Part shown: piece after piece, positions 33,015 through 41,380 of the stretch
Layout: every line of letters starts with the position of its first letter
Position numbering within the stretch: position 1 is the stretch's first letter
NCBI GenBank assembly: GCA_913778505.1
Contig: CAJYWD010000036.1
Coordinates: forward strand, 186,001-250,000
Length of the DNA stretch: 64,000 nucleotides
Reading direction: 5' to 3'
Source: an uncultured Chryseobacterium sp.
GTDB lineage: Bacteria > Bacteroidota > Bacteroidia > Flavobacteriales > Weeksellaceae
Position numbers and translations under genes: made by a program
Notes under the pieces: model-generated
Told to the model about the DNA's origin: nothing
Databases searched by the model: none
Seen by the model: the letters and a program-made list of their open reading frames with translations, nothing else

Positions 33015-34256
33015 ATGAATGATGACCAGAAAAGACAGCAGCTCAGACGCTTTAAAACTCTTGCAACAGGATTGTTTGTTCTGATGGCGGCGACCTTTAT
33101 AGCAATGACCATTTTACAAAAACAAGATCATTCGCATTGGATTGGCTATATCAGGGCATTTTCCGAAGCAGCGATGGTAGGTGCTTTGGCAGATTGGTTT
33201 GCGGTGACTGCGCTTTTCAATTATCCGTTGGGGCTTAAAATTCCTCATACCAACCTAATCGAAAACTCAAAAGAAAAAATCGGTGACAATCTTGGGAATT
33301 TTGTGGTTGATAATTTTCTTTCGCCTCAGAATATTCGTCCGTATATTCAAAAACTAAAAATTTCGGTTTACGTGGGCGATTGGTTGTCCAAGGAGAAAAA
33401 TCAAAGTGTTTTGATTAATGAATTGTCTTCAATCCTTAAAGATATTATTAATAAATTAGATGATGAATCGGTTGTGAATTTCATTTCAAATAAAGCTGAG
33501 GAAATGACGGATTCTATTAAATTAAATTCAGTTATCGGCAACGGAATCGAATATCTTCTCAATAAAAAGGACCATCAGAAAATCATCACCAACCTAAGTT
33601 CTCAGATCAAAGGCTACATTCTCGAAAATCAGCAAATGATCTCTGAAAGGGTAGGAAAGGAAAGTTTTTTCCTGATTCCGAAATCGATTGACAATAAAAT
33701 CGCTGAAAAAATCACCAAAGGTTTGAGCGATTATTTTCTGGAGGTGGAGGAAAATCCCAATCATCCGTTACGAAGTGAAATCACCAATAAAATCCTCGAT
33801 TTTTCCAAAGAACTGAAAGATGAGCCAAGATGGAAAACGGAATTTGATTCTATTAAAACCGATTTTCTTCAAAGTGATAAAATCAAGCAATATTCATCCG
33901 ATATTTGGCAATCTCTGAAATCGTCATTAATTAAGGAACTTTCCGACGAAGATTCTAAACTGAAATCTTACGTCAGAAAAAACATTGATGAATTTGTCGC
34001 TAATCTTCAAAACGACGAGCAATTCCAAAATAGGATTGACAGTTGGGTAAGAATGACAGCCTATAAATATATTCTGAAAAACACTCAGAATTTTGGCGAA
34101 CTTATCAGCACAACAGTCGGCAACTGGGAAGGTAAAGAACTCAGCAGAAAGCTGGAACTGGAAGTGGGAAAGGATTTGCAATTCATCAGAATCAACGGAA
34201 CTATCGTTGGTGGATTGGTTGGTCTGCTGATTTACACGATTGCTAATTTTATTTAG
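33015..34256 (+). CDS. DUF445 family membrane-anchored protein
   Basis: A 413-residue protein starting at the ATG at 33015. An upstream TTG at 33006 is in frame but less likely. An N-terminal helix (residues 12-32), a second hydrophobic patch with GALADWFAVTALFNYPLG, a long helical cytoplasmic or periplasmic body, and a C-terminal membrane helix (IVGGLVGLLIYTIANFI) match the DUF445/YjiN family. The family role is unknown, with suggestions of membrane or stress functions. It is convergent with the DUF6909 gene. Confidence 0.88.
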   Translation: MNDDQKRQQLRRFKTLATGLFVLMAATFIAMTILQKQDHSHWIGYIRAFSEAAMVGALADWFAVTALFNYPLGLKIPHTNLIENSKEKIGDNLGNFVVDNFLSPQNIRPYIQKLKISVYVGDWLSKEKNQSVLINELSSILKDIINKLDDESVVNFISNKAEEMTDSIKLNSVIGNGIEYLLNKKDHQKIITNLSSQIKGYILENQQMISERVGKESFFLIPKSIDNKIAEKITKGLSDYFLEVEENPNHPLRSEITNKILDFSKELKDEPRWKTEFDSIKTDFLQSDKIKQYSSDIWQSLKSSLIKELSDEDSKLKSYVRKNIDEFVANLQNDEQFQNRIDSWVRMTAYKYILKNTQNFGELISTTVGNWEGKELSRKLELEVGKDLQFIRINGTIVGGLVGLLIYTIANFI

Positions 34257-34264
34257 AGTTCAAT

Positions 34265-34333
34265 CTCTCGCAGATTATTCAGATTACGCTAATTTACATA
34301 AAAATTACTCGAAATCAGAACAATCTGCGAGAG
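34265..34333. repeat. Inverted repeat between convergent genes
   Basis: CTCTCGCAGATT (34265-34276) is the exact reverse complement of AATCTGCGAGAG (34322-34333), with a 45 nt AT-rich interior. A related phrase, TCTGCTCAATTTGCGAGAG, occurs at about 18181-18199. Confidence 0.7.
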
Positions 34334-34345
34334 TCAAAATGAAAA

Positions 34346-34364
34346 AGCCTCCGATTTGGAGGCT
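34346..34364 (-). terminator. Terminator of the DUF6909 gene
   Basis: AGCCTCC and GGAGGCT form a 7 bp stem around a 5 nt loop. On the minus strand the stem is followed by TTTTTC. It lies 9 bp beyond the stop codon. Confidence 0.85.
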
Positions 34365-34372
34365 TCAGTTTT

Positions 34373-36040
34373 TCATTTCTTCTCAAGAATTTTCTCGATG
34401 ATTTTATGCGTAATCATATAAGTTGGCTTTACACCAGTCAGTCCAAGTCCGCCGGAAGAAAGCGTGCTTCCCGTTTCCAAGGGATTATCCGAAGCGTAAT
34501 AAGCATACATCACGAACAAATCCGGAGAGATGTGATGACGGATTTTGCTCGCCACCTGAATCGCTTTCTGATAATGCGCACCTTCCATTTCCAGTCCGAT
34601 GGCTTTCCAGGAAGTGGTCATAAAATAGGAAAGGATATCTTTATTCTGGAGCGATGTTCCAAGAACGGTAATCATCGGGCCTTCATAAGATTTGATTTCA
34701 TCATCCACAAAATCAGTAGCTTTCAGAGCATTTTCGAAAACATAATTGTCAGCAGTTCCTTCGAAGATATGCGAAGTCGGAATCATAATATCGCCTTTTC
34801 CTCCGGTCAGGATTCCCGCTTTACCCATTATGGAAACCGATTTTACCTTCATCATATAAACTTCGCCTTTCACGTCATAAGGTCTTAGCAACTCGTCCAT
34901 GACCTCGAAAGCCTGTTCCCCGAAAGCATAATCAAAGACCAAGATTACATCGTCACCCTTAAATTTCTGATTGGCAAAAACCGTGTTTTTTAGTTCAGTT
35001 TTAGCAAGGTCAATGATTTGAACATCGATATTGCTACCGCTGTTGTCATCGATGTAAATCATTCCCTGTTTTTCAGCATATTCAAGGACTTTGGTCTGAA
35101 GTTCTTTTTTGTTACTGATGTCAGCAAATAGTTTGTAATCTACATCTTTTGTTCCTTTTTTGCTCAGCGCATCGTTGGCAAAAATCATATTTTTCACCGA
35201 GTGCATATTGGCACTGATGATGTGAAGCGGACGCATGTGAAGGTCGTTTTCTACAAGGACTTTCTTGATTTTGTTGGCCCATCTTTCCCCGAAAAGGTGA
35301 TGGCCAACTCTTTCCTGAAGAATCGCTGAGAAGTAGATTTCTCTTTCTCTGTTTTCTTTCCAGTCATTCAGGCTGACTTGTCCCAACCAATAAATGATTT
35401 TGAAAAGTCTGTCCGGATTTTTATCATCGCCGAAGTTATTGTAAGCAGCCAAAGTTTCATCAAACGTTCTTCCTAGGAAAGAAGACAAATGAATCAATGC
35501 GACTTCTTTTTCTTTCCGGCTGTATTTTTTTTCGCCTTTGGCCACTTCTTCAATGATTTTCCAGGTTCTTTTGGCGCGGCCTTCATTTTCCAAATCGAAT
35601 CCGATATTTCTGATTTTGTCCGCTTCCAGATAAAGGAAAGTCAAGTGGGTAAGGATATCGTAGATTTCTGAACGGCCAAGCAAAACTTCGATATTCATCT
35701 GGTGTTCATCGATTCTGTAGCAGTTTCTTCGTCTTTTCTTAGGAACAATTGGCTCAAAGCTTCCTTTGTCAAAACCTTCGTCAGACGTTAGATGGATGAA
35801 AGAACATTCTTCGATGCCTTCCGGGAGACGGTCAAGAACATAAAGTAAACCGTCCAGCTCTATCTTATTGGGAATGCTCATACTGCCGTAGATTTCCGGG
35901 TTGATGACCATTAGCAGTTTTCTCAATGACTCACCAGACACTCCAGACGGTTTGAAAAATCCTCTGTAGAAAAGGTGTCTCATAGAGACATATAATCTTT
36001 CGATAGCTTCTGTGGTTTCTCTTGCTCTTGAATTTGCCAT
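34373..36040 (-). CDS. DUF6909 family protein with nucleoside-phosphorylase-like C-terminus
   Basis: A 555-residue soluble protein conserved, to my knowledge, in Bacteroidota. The N-terminal half is helical and unfamiliar (NSRARETTEAIERLYVSMRH, then KKRRRNCYRID). The C-terminal half looks like a purine nucleoside phosphorylase/MTA-SAH nucleosidase fold. The clue is GLEMEGAHY near residue 484, matching the EMEG substrate-binding loop. Supporting stretches are GKGDIMIPTSH, ITVLGTSLQNKDIL and YYASDNPLETG. An enzyme acting on nucleosides is therefore plausible but untested. It has a TAnnTTTG element 25 bp upstream and a terminator directly after. Confidence 0.75.
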   Translation of the reverse strand: MANSRARETTEAIERLYVSMRHLFYRGFFKPSGVSGESLRKLLMVINPEIYGSMSIPNKIELDGLLYVLDRLPEGIEECSFIHLTSDEGFDKGSFEPIVPKKRRRNCYRIDEHQMNIEVLLGRSEIYDILTHLTFLYLEADKIRNIGFDLENEGRAKRTWKIIEEVAKGEKKYSRKEKEVALIHLSSFLGRTFDETLAAYNNFGDDKNPDRLFKIIYWLGQVSLNDWKENREREIYFSAILQERVGHHLFGERWANKIKKVLVENDLHMRPLHIISANMHSVKNMIFANDALSKKGTKDVDYKLFADISNKKELQTKVLEYAEKQGMIYIDDNSGSNIDVQIIDLAKTELKNTVFANQKFKGDDVILVFDYAFGEQAFEVMDELLRPYDVKGEVYMMKVKSVSIMGKAGILTGGKGDIMIPTSHIFEGTADNYVFENALKATDFVDDEIKSYEGPMITVLGTSLQNKDILSYFMTTSWKAIGLEMEGAHYQKAIQVASKIRHHISPDLFVMYAYYASDNPLETGSTLSSGGLGLTGVKPTYMITHKIIEKILEKK

Positions 36041-36065
36041 ATATTAAAATTTTTGTAAAAGTCTG

Positions 36066-36073
36066 CAAAGGTA
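36066..36073 (-). promoter_or_regulatory. Predicted -7 element of the DUF6909 gene
   Basis: On the minus strand TACCTTTG matches TAnnTTTG, ending 25 nt before the ATG at 36038-36040. Confidence 0.55.
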
Positions 36074-36362
36074 TGAAATTAAATTTAAATCGAATTTTAA
36101 CCTTTAATTATTTGAACTTCAAATAGTTTTATTGCTGACTTGAATGATGATTCAAAATTTGTAACAGTTTTTAAAGTTAAACTTTCCTTGTTGATTTCAG
36201 AAATTAAATCGGATTTATATTTAATTGTTATTATCTTAATTCAATTTAACTATTTTGACATTTCTCTGCTCACGTGCAATGGGTGTTTTGCAGTAAAATT
36301 TAAAATTGGGCTAAAAGGGAGTGAAAATTAAGGGGTATTTTTATTTTGAATCGTATTTTTTG

Positions 36363-36370
36363 TAAATTTG
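36363..36370 (+). promoter_or_regulatory. Predicted -7 element of glnN
   Basis: TAAATTTG matches TAnnTTTG, 23 bp before the ATG at 36394. It lies inside the upstream extension of the reading frame, which supports starting the protein at 36394. Confidence 0.6.
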
Positions 36371-36393
36371 CCCCGTTTAAAATAATAAGCATT

Positions 36394-38592
36394 ATGTCAA
36401 CATTAAGATTTAAAGCACTCGCTGAGCTTCCTTTCAGAAATTATAGACAAGATAATTTCGTGGATGTTCCTGCAAAATTGTCCGAACTATTCTGTCAAAA
36501 TGTTTTCTCAGAAGAAACGATGAGAGAATATTTGACTAAAGAAGCCTTCACTTCTATTATAGATGCCATCAAAAAAGGCAGCAAAATCCAGAGACATATT
36601 GCAGACCAGGTGGCGGTAGCCATGAAAGACTGGGCAATGTCCAAAGGTGTGACACACTACACGCACTGGTTCCAGCCTCTGACAGGTGCCACTGCCGAGA
36701 AACACGATTCTTTTTTTACGCCCATTGAAGGTGGAAGAGCAATCGAAAGATTCAGCGGCGGAATGCTGATCCAGCAGGAGCCCGATGCTTCTTCCTTCCC
36801 GAATGGCGGTATCAGAAATACGTTCGAAGCCAGAGGTTACACCGCTTGGGATCCTACTTCTCCGGCTTTCATTATGGGAACTACACTTTGTATTCCTTCC
36901 ATCTTTATTTCTTATACAGGTGAGACATTGGATTACAAAACACCTTTATTAAGAGCATTGAACGCTGTGGACGAAGCTGCGACCGATGTGATGAAGTCTT
37001 ACTTCGATAAAAATGTAACGAAAGTTTCTCCGACTTTGGGTTGGGAACAGGAATATTTCCTGGTAGATACAGCGTTGTATCAATCTCGTCCGGATTTGGT
37101 GTTGACGGGAAAAACCTTATTGGGACATTCTCCGGCAAAAGGTCAGCAGCTTGATGACCATTATTTTGGCTCGATTCCTACAAGAGTGATGAACTTTATG
37201 AAGGAACTGGAAATCGAATGTATGAAACTGGGAATTCCTGTAACCACGCGTCATAACGAGGTTGCTCCAAACCAGTTTGAGCTGGCGCCAATGTTTGAGG
37301 AAGCGAATGTTGCCGTTGACCATAATTCATTATTAATGGACGTGATGGCGAGAATTGCGCACAGACATCATTTCCATATTTTATTTCACGAGAAACCATT
37401 TGCCGGTGTAAACGGAAGTGGAAAGCATAACAACTGGTCACTTGGAACGGACACAGGCGAAAACCTTTTGAGTCCGGGAAAAAATCCTAAGAAAAACCTT
37501 CAGTTCCTGACTTTTTTTGTTAATACATTGAAGGCTGTTAACGACTATGCTGATTTATTAAGAGCTTCTATCGCATCTGCGTCCAATGACCACAGATTGG
37601 GAGCTAATGAAGCGCCGCCGGCTATTATCTCTGCATTTATCGGAAGTCAGTTGTTCAGTGTTTTGGAAGAACTGGAAAAAGTAAAGGACGGCAAATTATC
37701 GCCAGAAGAAAAAACAGACCTTAAGCTGAATGTTGTTGGAAAAATTCCGGAAATCCTTTTGGATAACACCGATAGAAACAGGACGTCGCCGTTTGCATTC
37801 ACCGGAAATAAATTCGAAATCAGAGCGGTTGGTTCTTCTGCAAACTGCGCTGAGGTAATGACGGTGATGAACGTAATTGCTGCAAAACAGTTGAAAACAT
37901 TCAAGAAAGAAGTCGATGCATTGATAGAGAAAGGTCTTAAAAAAGATGAGGCTATTTTTAATGTTTTGAGAGAATATATCAAGCAGTCCAAGAATATTAT
38001 GTTCGAAGGCGACGGTTATTCCGAAGATTGGGCTAACGAAGCTGCAAAAAGAGGTCTTAACAATCTTAAAACCACGCCGGAAGCACTTAAGCAGGAATTG
38101 AATAAAAAATTCGTTGACCTGTATGAAGAACTTGGGATCTATTCTCACAGAGAGTTTGAGGCAAGGAATGAAATCAAACTTGAAAAATATTCTACGGTGA
38201 TTGATATCGAAGCCAGAGTTTTGGCGGATATTGCCAGAAACCACATCATTCCGGCTGCTCTGAATTATCAGAACAGGCTGATCGAAAACGTAAGAGGTCT
38301 TAAGGAAATCTTCGGCGATGAGGAATACAAATCCTTGGCAAAAGAGCAGCTGAGCCTGATCTCCCAGATCTCGGCAAATGTCTCTCAGATCAAAGTGGGA
38401 GTAGATGATTTGCTGTCTGCTAAGGAAAAGGCTAAAACTACCGCAGGAAGTCAGGAACAGGCCGAAGCCTACTGTAACAGCGTGATTCCTTACTTCGAAG
38501 TAGTGCGCGAAGCATCCGATGCTTTGGAGATGATGGTAGATGATGAGCTATGGCCAATGACCAAGTACAGAGAACTGCTTTTCACAAGGTAA
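36394..38592 (+). CDS. glnN: Glutamine synthetase type III
   Basis: A 732-residue enzyme forming glutamine from glutamate, ammonia and ATP; it is the GSIII class common in Bacteroidota and cyanobacteria. The start at 36394 (MSTLRFKALAELPFRNY) matches homologues; an in-frame start at 36346 would place the promoter inside the gene. Family motifs include THYTHWFQPLTGATAEKHDSF (reported in parts: HWFQPLTGATAEKHD), NEVAPNQFELAPMFEEAN, HEKPFAGVNGSGKHNNWS, NDHRLGANEAPPA and DRNRTSPFAFTGNKFE. These supply the metal, ammonium and glutamate sites. It is monocistronic, with a strong hairpin downstream. Confidence 0.96.
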   Translation: MSTLRFKALAELPFRNYRQDNFVDVPAKLSELFCQNVFSEETMREYLTKEAFTSIIDAIKKGSKIQRHIADQVAVAMKDWAMSKGVTHYTHWFQPLTGATAEKHDSFFTPIEGGRAIERFSGGMLIQQEPDASSFPNGGIRNTFEARGYTAWDPTSPAFIMGTTLCIPSIFISYTGETLDYKTPLLRALNAVDEAATDVMKSYFDKNVTKVSPTLGWEQEYFLVDTALYQSRPDLVLTGKTLLGHSPAKGQQLDDHYFGSIPTRVMNFMKELEIECMKLGIPVTTRHNEVAPNQFELAPMFEEANVAVDHNSLLMDVMARIAHRHHFHILFHEKPFAGVNGSGKHNNWSLGTDTGENLLSPGKNPKKNLQFLTFFVNTLKAVNDYADLLRASIASASNDHRLGANEAPPAIISAFIGSQLFSVLEELEKVKDGKLSPEEKTDLKLNVVGKIPEILLDNTDRNRTSPFAFTGNKFEIRAVGSSANCAEVMTVMNVIAAKQLKTFKKEVDALIEKGLKKDEAIFNVLREYIKQSKNIMFEGDGYSEDWANEAAKRGLNNLKTTPEALKQELNKKFVDLYEELGIYSHREFEARNEIKLEKYSTVIDIEARVLADIARNHIIPAALNYQNRLIENVRGLKEIFGDEEYKSLAKEQLSLISQISANVSQIKVGVDDLLSAKEKAKTTAGSQEQAEAYCNSVIPYFEVVREASDALEMMVDDELWPMTKYRELLFTR

Positions 38593-38639
38593 TGTAGATA
38601 TAAATCTACAAAAAAGTTAAAGAATCTTAACTAAAAATA

Positions 38640-38680
38640 AAACCGCAAAGTCTATAATTAGGCTTTGCGGTTTATTTTTC
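38640..38680 (+). terminator. Intrinsic terminator of glnN
   Basis: AAACCGCAAAG (38640-38650) and CTTTGCGGTTT (38663-38673) pair perfectly around a 12 nt loop, followed by ATTTTTC. Confidence 0.85.
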
Positions 38681-38824
38681 TTTAACATTCTTAAGAAGAT
38701 TGTTAAAATATGTTAAACTACCTGACCCCAAATTTGATTTGAAATGCCCTTTGGAGAGTATTGGCTATTTTTGCTATGCAAATCACAAAAAACCAACTCG
38801 AGTTTAACAAATAATTAAATATAT

Positions 38825-39484
38825 ATGAAGAAAAGAGTTCTAGTTTATATCTTATTTGTAGTCACATTTTTTTCGCTTCAATCCTGCGTATCTAACTATG
38901 TGGTTTCTAACAATCAAACATACAAAACTGATGCCAAATTTGCGTCGATGGATTTAAAACCGGTAGTGAATAATAACACGCCTACCAAGACTCAAAAGGT
39001 CCTTGCAGCAATTACCAACACCAGCGCAGACATCAAAAGATCAGCAATCGAAAATGCGATCCGACACAGCAATACTATAGACAACATTCTATCCGAAGCT
39101 GAAAGTTATCTCGGTACACCGTACAGATACGGGGGAACTTCCAGAAGCGGAATCGACTGTTCAGCATTCGTGTTATCCGTTTTTGGTGCAGCTGCCGGGA
39201 TGAATCTTCCAAGAGTGGCCGCAGCTCAATCCCAGGAGGGTGATTCTGTAGACAAAACAGAACTTCAGAAAGGCGATCTTGTATTTTTCTCGCACAGAGG
39301 CAGCAGAATCTCTCACGTGGGCATCGTGGAAGAAGTGACTGCAGAAGGCGAAATCAAGTTTATCCACGCCGCAACATCCAAAGGTGTGATGGTTTCCTCA
39401 CTGGACGATAACTATTGGGGCCCAAAATTCAAATTCGCCAAGCGAATCATCAAAGAAAATACATTAAGTGTTTTAAATAATTAG
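38825..39484 (+). CDS. NlpC/P60 family lipoprotein, cell-wall endopeptidase
   Basis: A 219-residue secreted lipoprotein. The leader ends LQSC with the lipidated Cys21. The C-terminal NlpC/P60 domain (about 85-210) has the papain-like triad: Cys112 in GIDCSAFV, His164 in RISHVGIV and His181 in FIHAAT. Such enzymes cleave the D-Glu to meso-DAP bond in peptidoglycan stem peptides, fitting the meso-DAP type predicted from murE in this window. A polar linker of about 60 residues separates anchor and domain. It is a single gene with a terminator immediately after. Confidence 0.92.
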   Translation: MKKRVLVYILFVVTFFSLQSCVSNYVVSNNQTYKTDAKFASMDLKPVVNNNTPTKTQKVLAAITNTSADIKRSAIENAIRHSNTIDNILSEAESYLGTPYRYGGTSRSGIDCSAFVLSVFGAAAGMNLPRVAAAQSQEGDSVDKTELQKGDLVFFSHRGSRISHVGIVEEVTAEGEIKFIHAATSKGVMVSSLDDNYWGPKFKFAKRIIKENTLSVLNN

Positions 39485-39507
39485 AGAGACTGAAAATATT
39501 CAGAAAA

Positions 39508-39536
39508 AACCTCAGAAGAAATTCTGAGGTTTTTTG
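39508..39536 (+). terminator. Terminator after the NlpC/P60 gene
   Basis: AACCTCAGAA and TTCTGAGGTT pair perfectly around a 4 nt loop (39508-39531), followed by TTTTTG. Confidence 0.9.
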
Positions 39537-39601
39537 TTGTAAAAAGTTATATATTCAATCAGATTTATCTCTCTCACTCTCCAACTCTATGACGCATCAT
39601 T

Positions 39602-39691
39602 AGGAGCTTAATCCCGCTTTCCGCTCATACTCCTCACGCCGAGGCTTTCCCAAGGCCAGTTGCGGGGTAACCGCTGCAATGGGGCTATGGG
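39602..39691 (+). repeat. Dispersed intergenic element, copy C
   Basis: Starts AGGAGCTTAATCCCGCTTTC and continues CGCTCATACTCCTCACGCCG. After GAGGCTTTCCCAAGGCCAGT it ends GGGGTAACCGCTGCAATGGG followed by GCTATGG. The order CGCTTTCCGCT, central variable segment, GGTAACCGCT and GGGCT matches copies A and B, but it is more diverged. Confidence 0.65.
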
Positions 39692-39763
39692 TTTTGGTGT
39701 TCTAATGAAGCTTGGGAATCAGATTGACGGGAATCATTATCTACATTGATAGGGAAAAGTGTC

Positions 39764-39930
39764 ACTCCTCCGGAGCTCAAAATACTGAGCTGTCAGAACA
39801 TGGCTACAAACATTCGCTCCTCCGGAGCTCAAAATGATAACGGCTCTCGGGCAACAAACGTTTCGCTCCTACGGAGTTCGAAATACTGAGCTGTCAGAAT
39901 TTAGCTACAAACGTTTCGCTCCTACGGAGC
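39764..39930. repeat. Four-unit tandem repeat with palindromic CTCCNNCGGAG core
   Basis: Cores CTCCTCCGGAGCTC (near 39765 and 39817) and CTCCTACGGAG (near 39867 and 39919) recur every 49-52 bp. The spacers between units 1-2 and between units 3-4 are nearly identical (AATACTGAGCTGTCAGAA, then GCTACAAAC), while the middle spacer differs. The higher-order period is therefore about 100 bp. Confidence 0.8.
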
Positions 39931-40019
39931 CCCGCCAATCAATTGCTAATTAGCGTAAGTTCGATATAATCAATTTACAAATTGACTGATAATCAATTTA
40001 TTGTATTTTATAAATTGCG

Positions 40020-40196
40020 TCGGGCTTCAGCCCGATGTATAAATTTAGAGATTAAAGTAGGCTTTAGCCAAAATTTAAGCTAGGTTTTGGCTAAAGCCTT
40101 ACATTCTCTTTTAATATAAAATGGGCTTTAGACCATTTCAATAATTCGGAAAGAAAATAGGCTTTAGCCAAAATACTTCATCAGTTTTGGCTAAAG
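40020..40196. repeat. Cluster of inverted GGCTTTAGCC-type repeats
   Basis: TCGGGCTTCAGCCCGA (40020-40035) is a perfect hairpin. AGGCTTTAGCCAAAA (from 40060) pairs with TTTTGGCTAAAGCCT (ending 40099), and the same pair recurs at 40160-40196 with a diverged right end (GGCTAAAGACC). A lone ATGGGCTTTAGACCAT lies between at about 40122-40137. Confidence 0.8.
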
Positions 40197-40252
40197 ACCA
40201 TTTTGAATCTTGATTATCAATTAATTTTTAAATCTTTTATTTCGGATCAGCG

Positions 40253-41266
40253 TTAATCAATAATCATTGCTTCGATTTTCAGGCGGATGTCGTTGCTTTT
40301 TAATTTCAGAATCAAAAAATACAGTTCCGGGAATTGAAGTGCAATTACGTCCCAGCTTTGAGTCAGTTCATAAATATTATCAATTCCCTGTAAAAGACTT
40401 GCTAAAAAATGCACTTTTCTCTGTATTAAACCCCGGAATCCATACGCGCCCAAGACTTGCAGAAAACGCATCAGTTTCAGCCACTGTAAAGATTCCCGTA
40501 TGGACGCGCTGTCACTTTCATTCCAGAAAGAAAGATAGTCATCCAGCATTTCCGCTTTGAAAGGATCGGAAAAATTAGCCTTAGCCTGATAAAGAAAAGA
40601 GATCACATCGTAAGCCGCTGGACCTTCCATCGCAGATTGGTAATCGATGAAAAAAACCTCATCCCGGTCATTGATCAAAATATTCCGGGACTGAAAATCA
40701 CGTATCATCAATACTTTTGGTGTCAGGTTCTGAACAATTTCCGAAATGCTTCTATACTCTTTAAGCAAAGTGGATTTATGATACTCCAGTTCAAGAACAT
40801 CAATTAGAAAATTCTTGAAATAGTAAAGATCGTGCGTTATGGGAAAATCGTCGTACTTCTCGTATTCGTAGGTGCTTTTGTAATCTACTGTTCCAACGGT
40901 TTTGGTCTGAAGCGAATAAAGATTTTCCAGACTTTTTTTTACCAGATTTTTTACCCTTTCGCTCGGTCCTTCTTCAGTAATAATTTCCGAGAGTGTTTTA
41001 TCCCCAAGAAACTCCTGAATGTAAAGATTGCGCTCATCATTGATTTTGAAAATCCTCGGCGTATTGAGATTCAGCTTTTGAAACAACTCCGTAAAATAAA
41101 AAAAAGCTTCATTCTCGCGGACGTTCTCGTTGTAAGTAACCACGTACTTTTCCTGTCCGCACATTGCAACATAGTTGATGCGTGAAGAACCGCTCTGCGG
41201 TAGTGGTGTGAAAGAATCCGCACTTTTGCCGAGAAAAGATTCAAAAAATTCCTGATGATTCTGCAT
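40253..41266 (-). CDS. Phosphotransferase family protein, AmgK-like sugar kinase
   Basis: A 337-residue APH/choline-kinase-fold protein, starting at the internal ATG (MQNHQEFFESFLG) because the longer frame from 41323 adds 19 unlikely residues and covers promoter DNA. The catalytic loop reads MIRDFQSRNILI near residue 190 and the metal loop FIDYQSAMEGPAAYDVISFLY near residue 207. That DYQ..GP..YDV pattern resembles AmgK, the N-acetylmuramate/N-acetylglucosamine kinase of cell-wall recycling, more than antibiotic-modifying enzymes. No MurU partner gene adjoins it. The substrate is inferred only. Confidence 0.8.
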   Translation of the reverse strand: MQNHQEFFESFLGKSADSFTPLPQSGSSRINYVAMCGQEKYVVTYNENVRENEAFFYFTELFQKLNLNTPRIFKINDERNLYIQEFLGDKTLSEIITEEGPSERVKNLVKKSLENLYSLQTKTVGTVDYKSTYEYEKYDDFPITHDLYYFKNFLIDVLELEYHKSTLLKEYRSISEIVQNLTPKVLMIRDFQSRNILINDRDEVFFIDYQSAMEGPAAYDVISFLYQAKANFSDPFKAEMLDDYLSFWNESDSASIRESLQWLKLMRFLQVLGAYGFRGLIQRKVHFLASLLQGIDNIYELTQSWDVIALQFPELYFLILKLKSNDIRLKIEAMIID

Positions 41267-41293
41267 AGAAACAAAGTTAAATAATAAATGGAT

Positions 41294-41320
41294 TTGCGAA
41301 CCCGAAAAATTGTAATTTTG
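41294..41320 (+). promoter_or_regulatory. Predicted promoter of the exosortase operon
   Basis: TTG at 41294-41296 and TAATTTTG at 41313-41320 are 16 bp apart. The ATG at 41381 follows after about 60 bp. Confidence 0.6.
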
Positions 41321-41380
41321 CACAATGAATCACTCTGAAATGTGATTGATACAACTGCTGAAAAAAAATAATTGCTGCTT

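Larger units (their letters stand above)
36041..36393. other. Long AT-rich intergenic region before glnN
   Basis: About 350 bp between the divergent DUF6909 and glnN genes. It contains their two -7 elements (36066-36073 on the minus strand and 36363-36370 on the plus strand). Otherwise I see no ORF with protein-like composition, no hairpin and no repeat. The length could accommodate regulator binding for nitrogen control. Confidence 0.5.
39532..40252. other. Gene-free repeat island
   Basis: About 720 bp with no supported ORF on either strand, between the NlpC/P60 gene (+) and the phosphotransferase gene (-), which converge. It holds dispersed element copy C, four units of a roughly 51 bp repeat, and a group of inverted GGCTTTAGCC-type sequences, each listed separately. 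Confidence 0.8.

Noticed and set aside
36140-36331. A 63-residue plus-strand ORF upstream of glnN
   Set aside because: Its residues are a mix expected from AT-rich DNA (many I, L, F, K, N), there is no promoter at the right place, and it has no recognisable motif.
39602-40196. The repeat island considered as a CRISPR array
   Set aside because: The spacers are themselves repeated, units are few and palindromic, and no cas genes are present.
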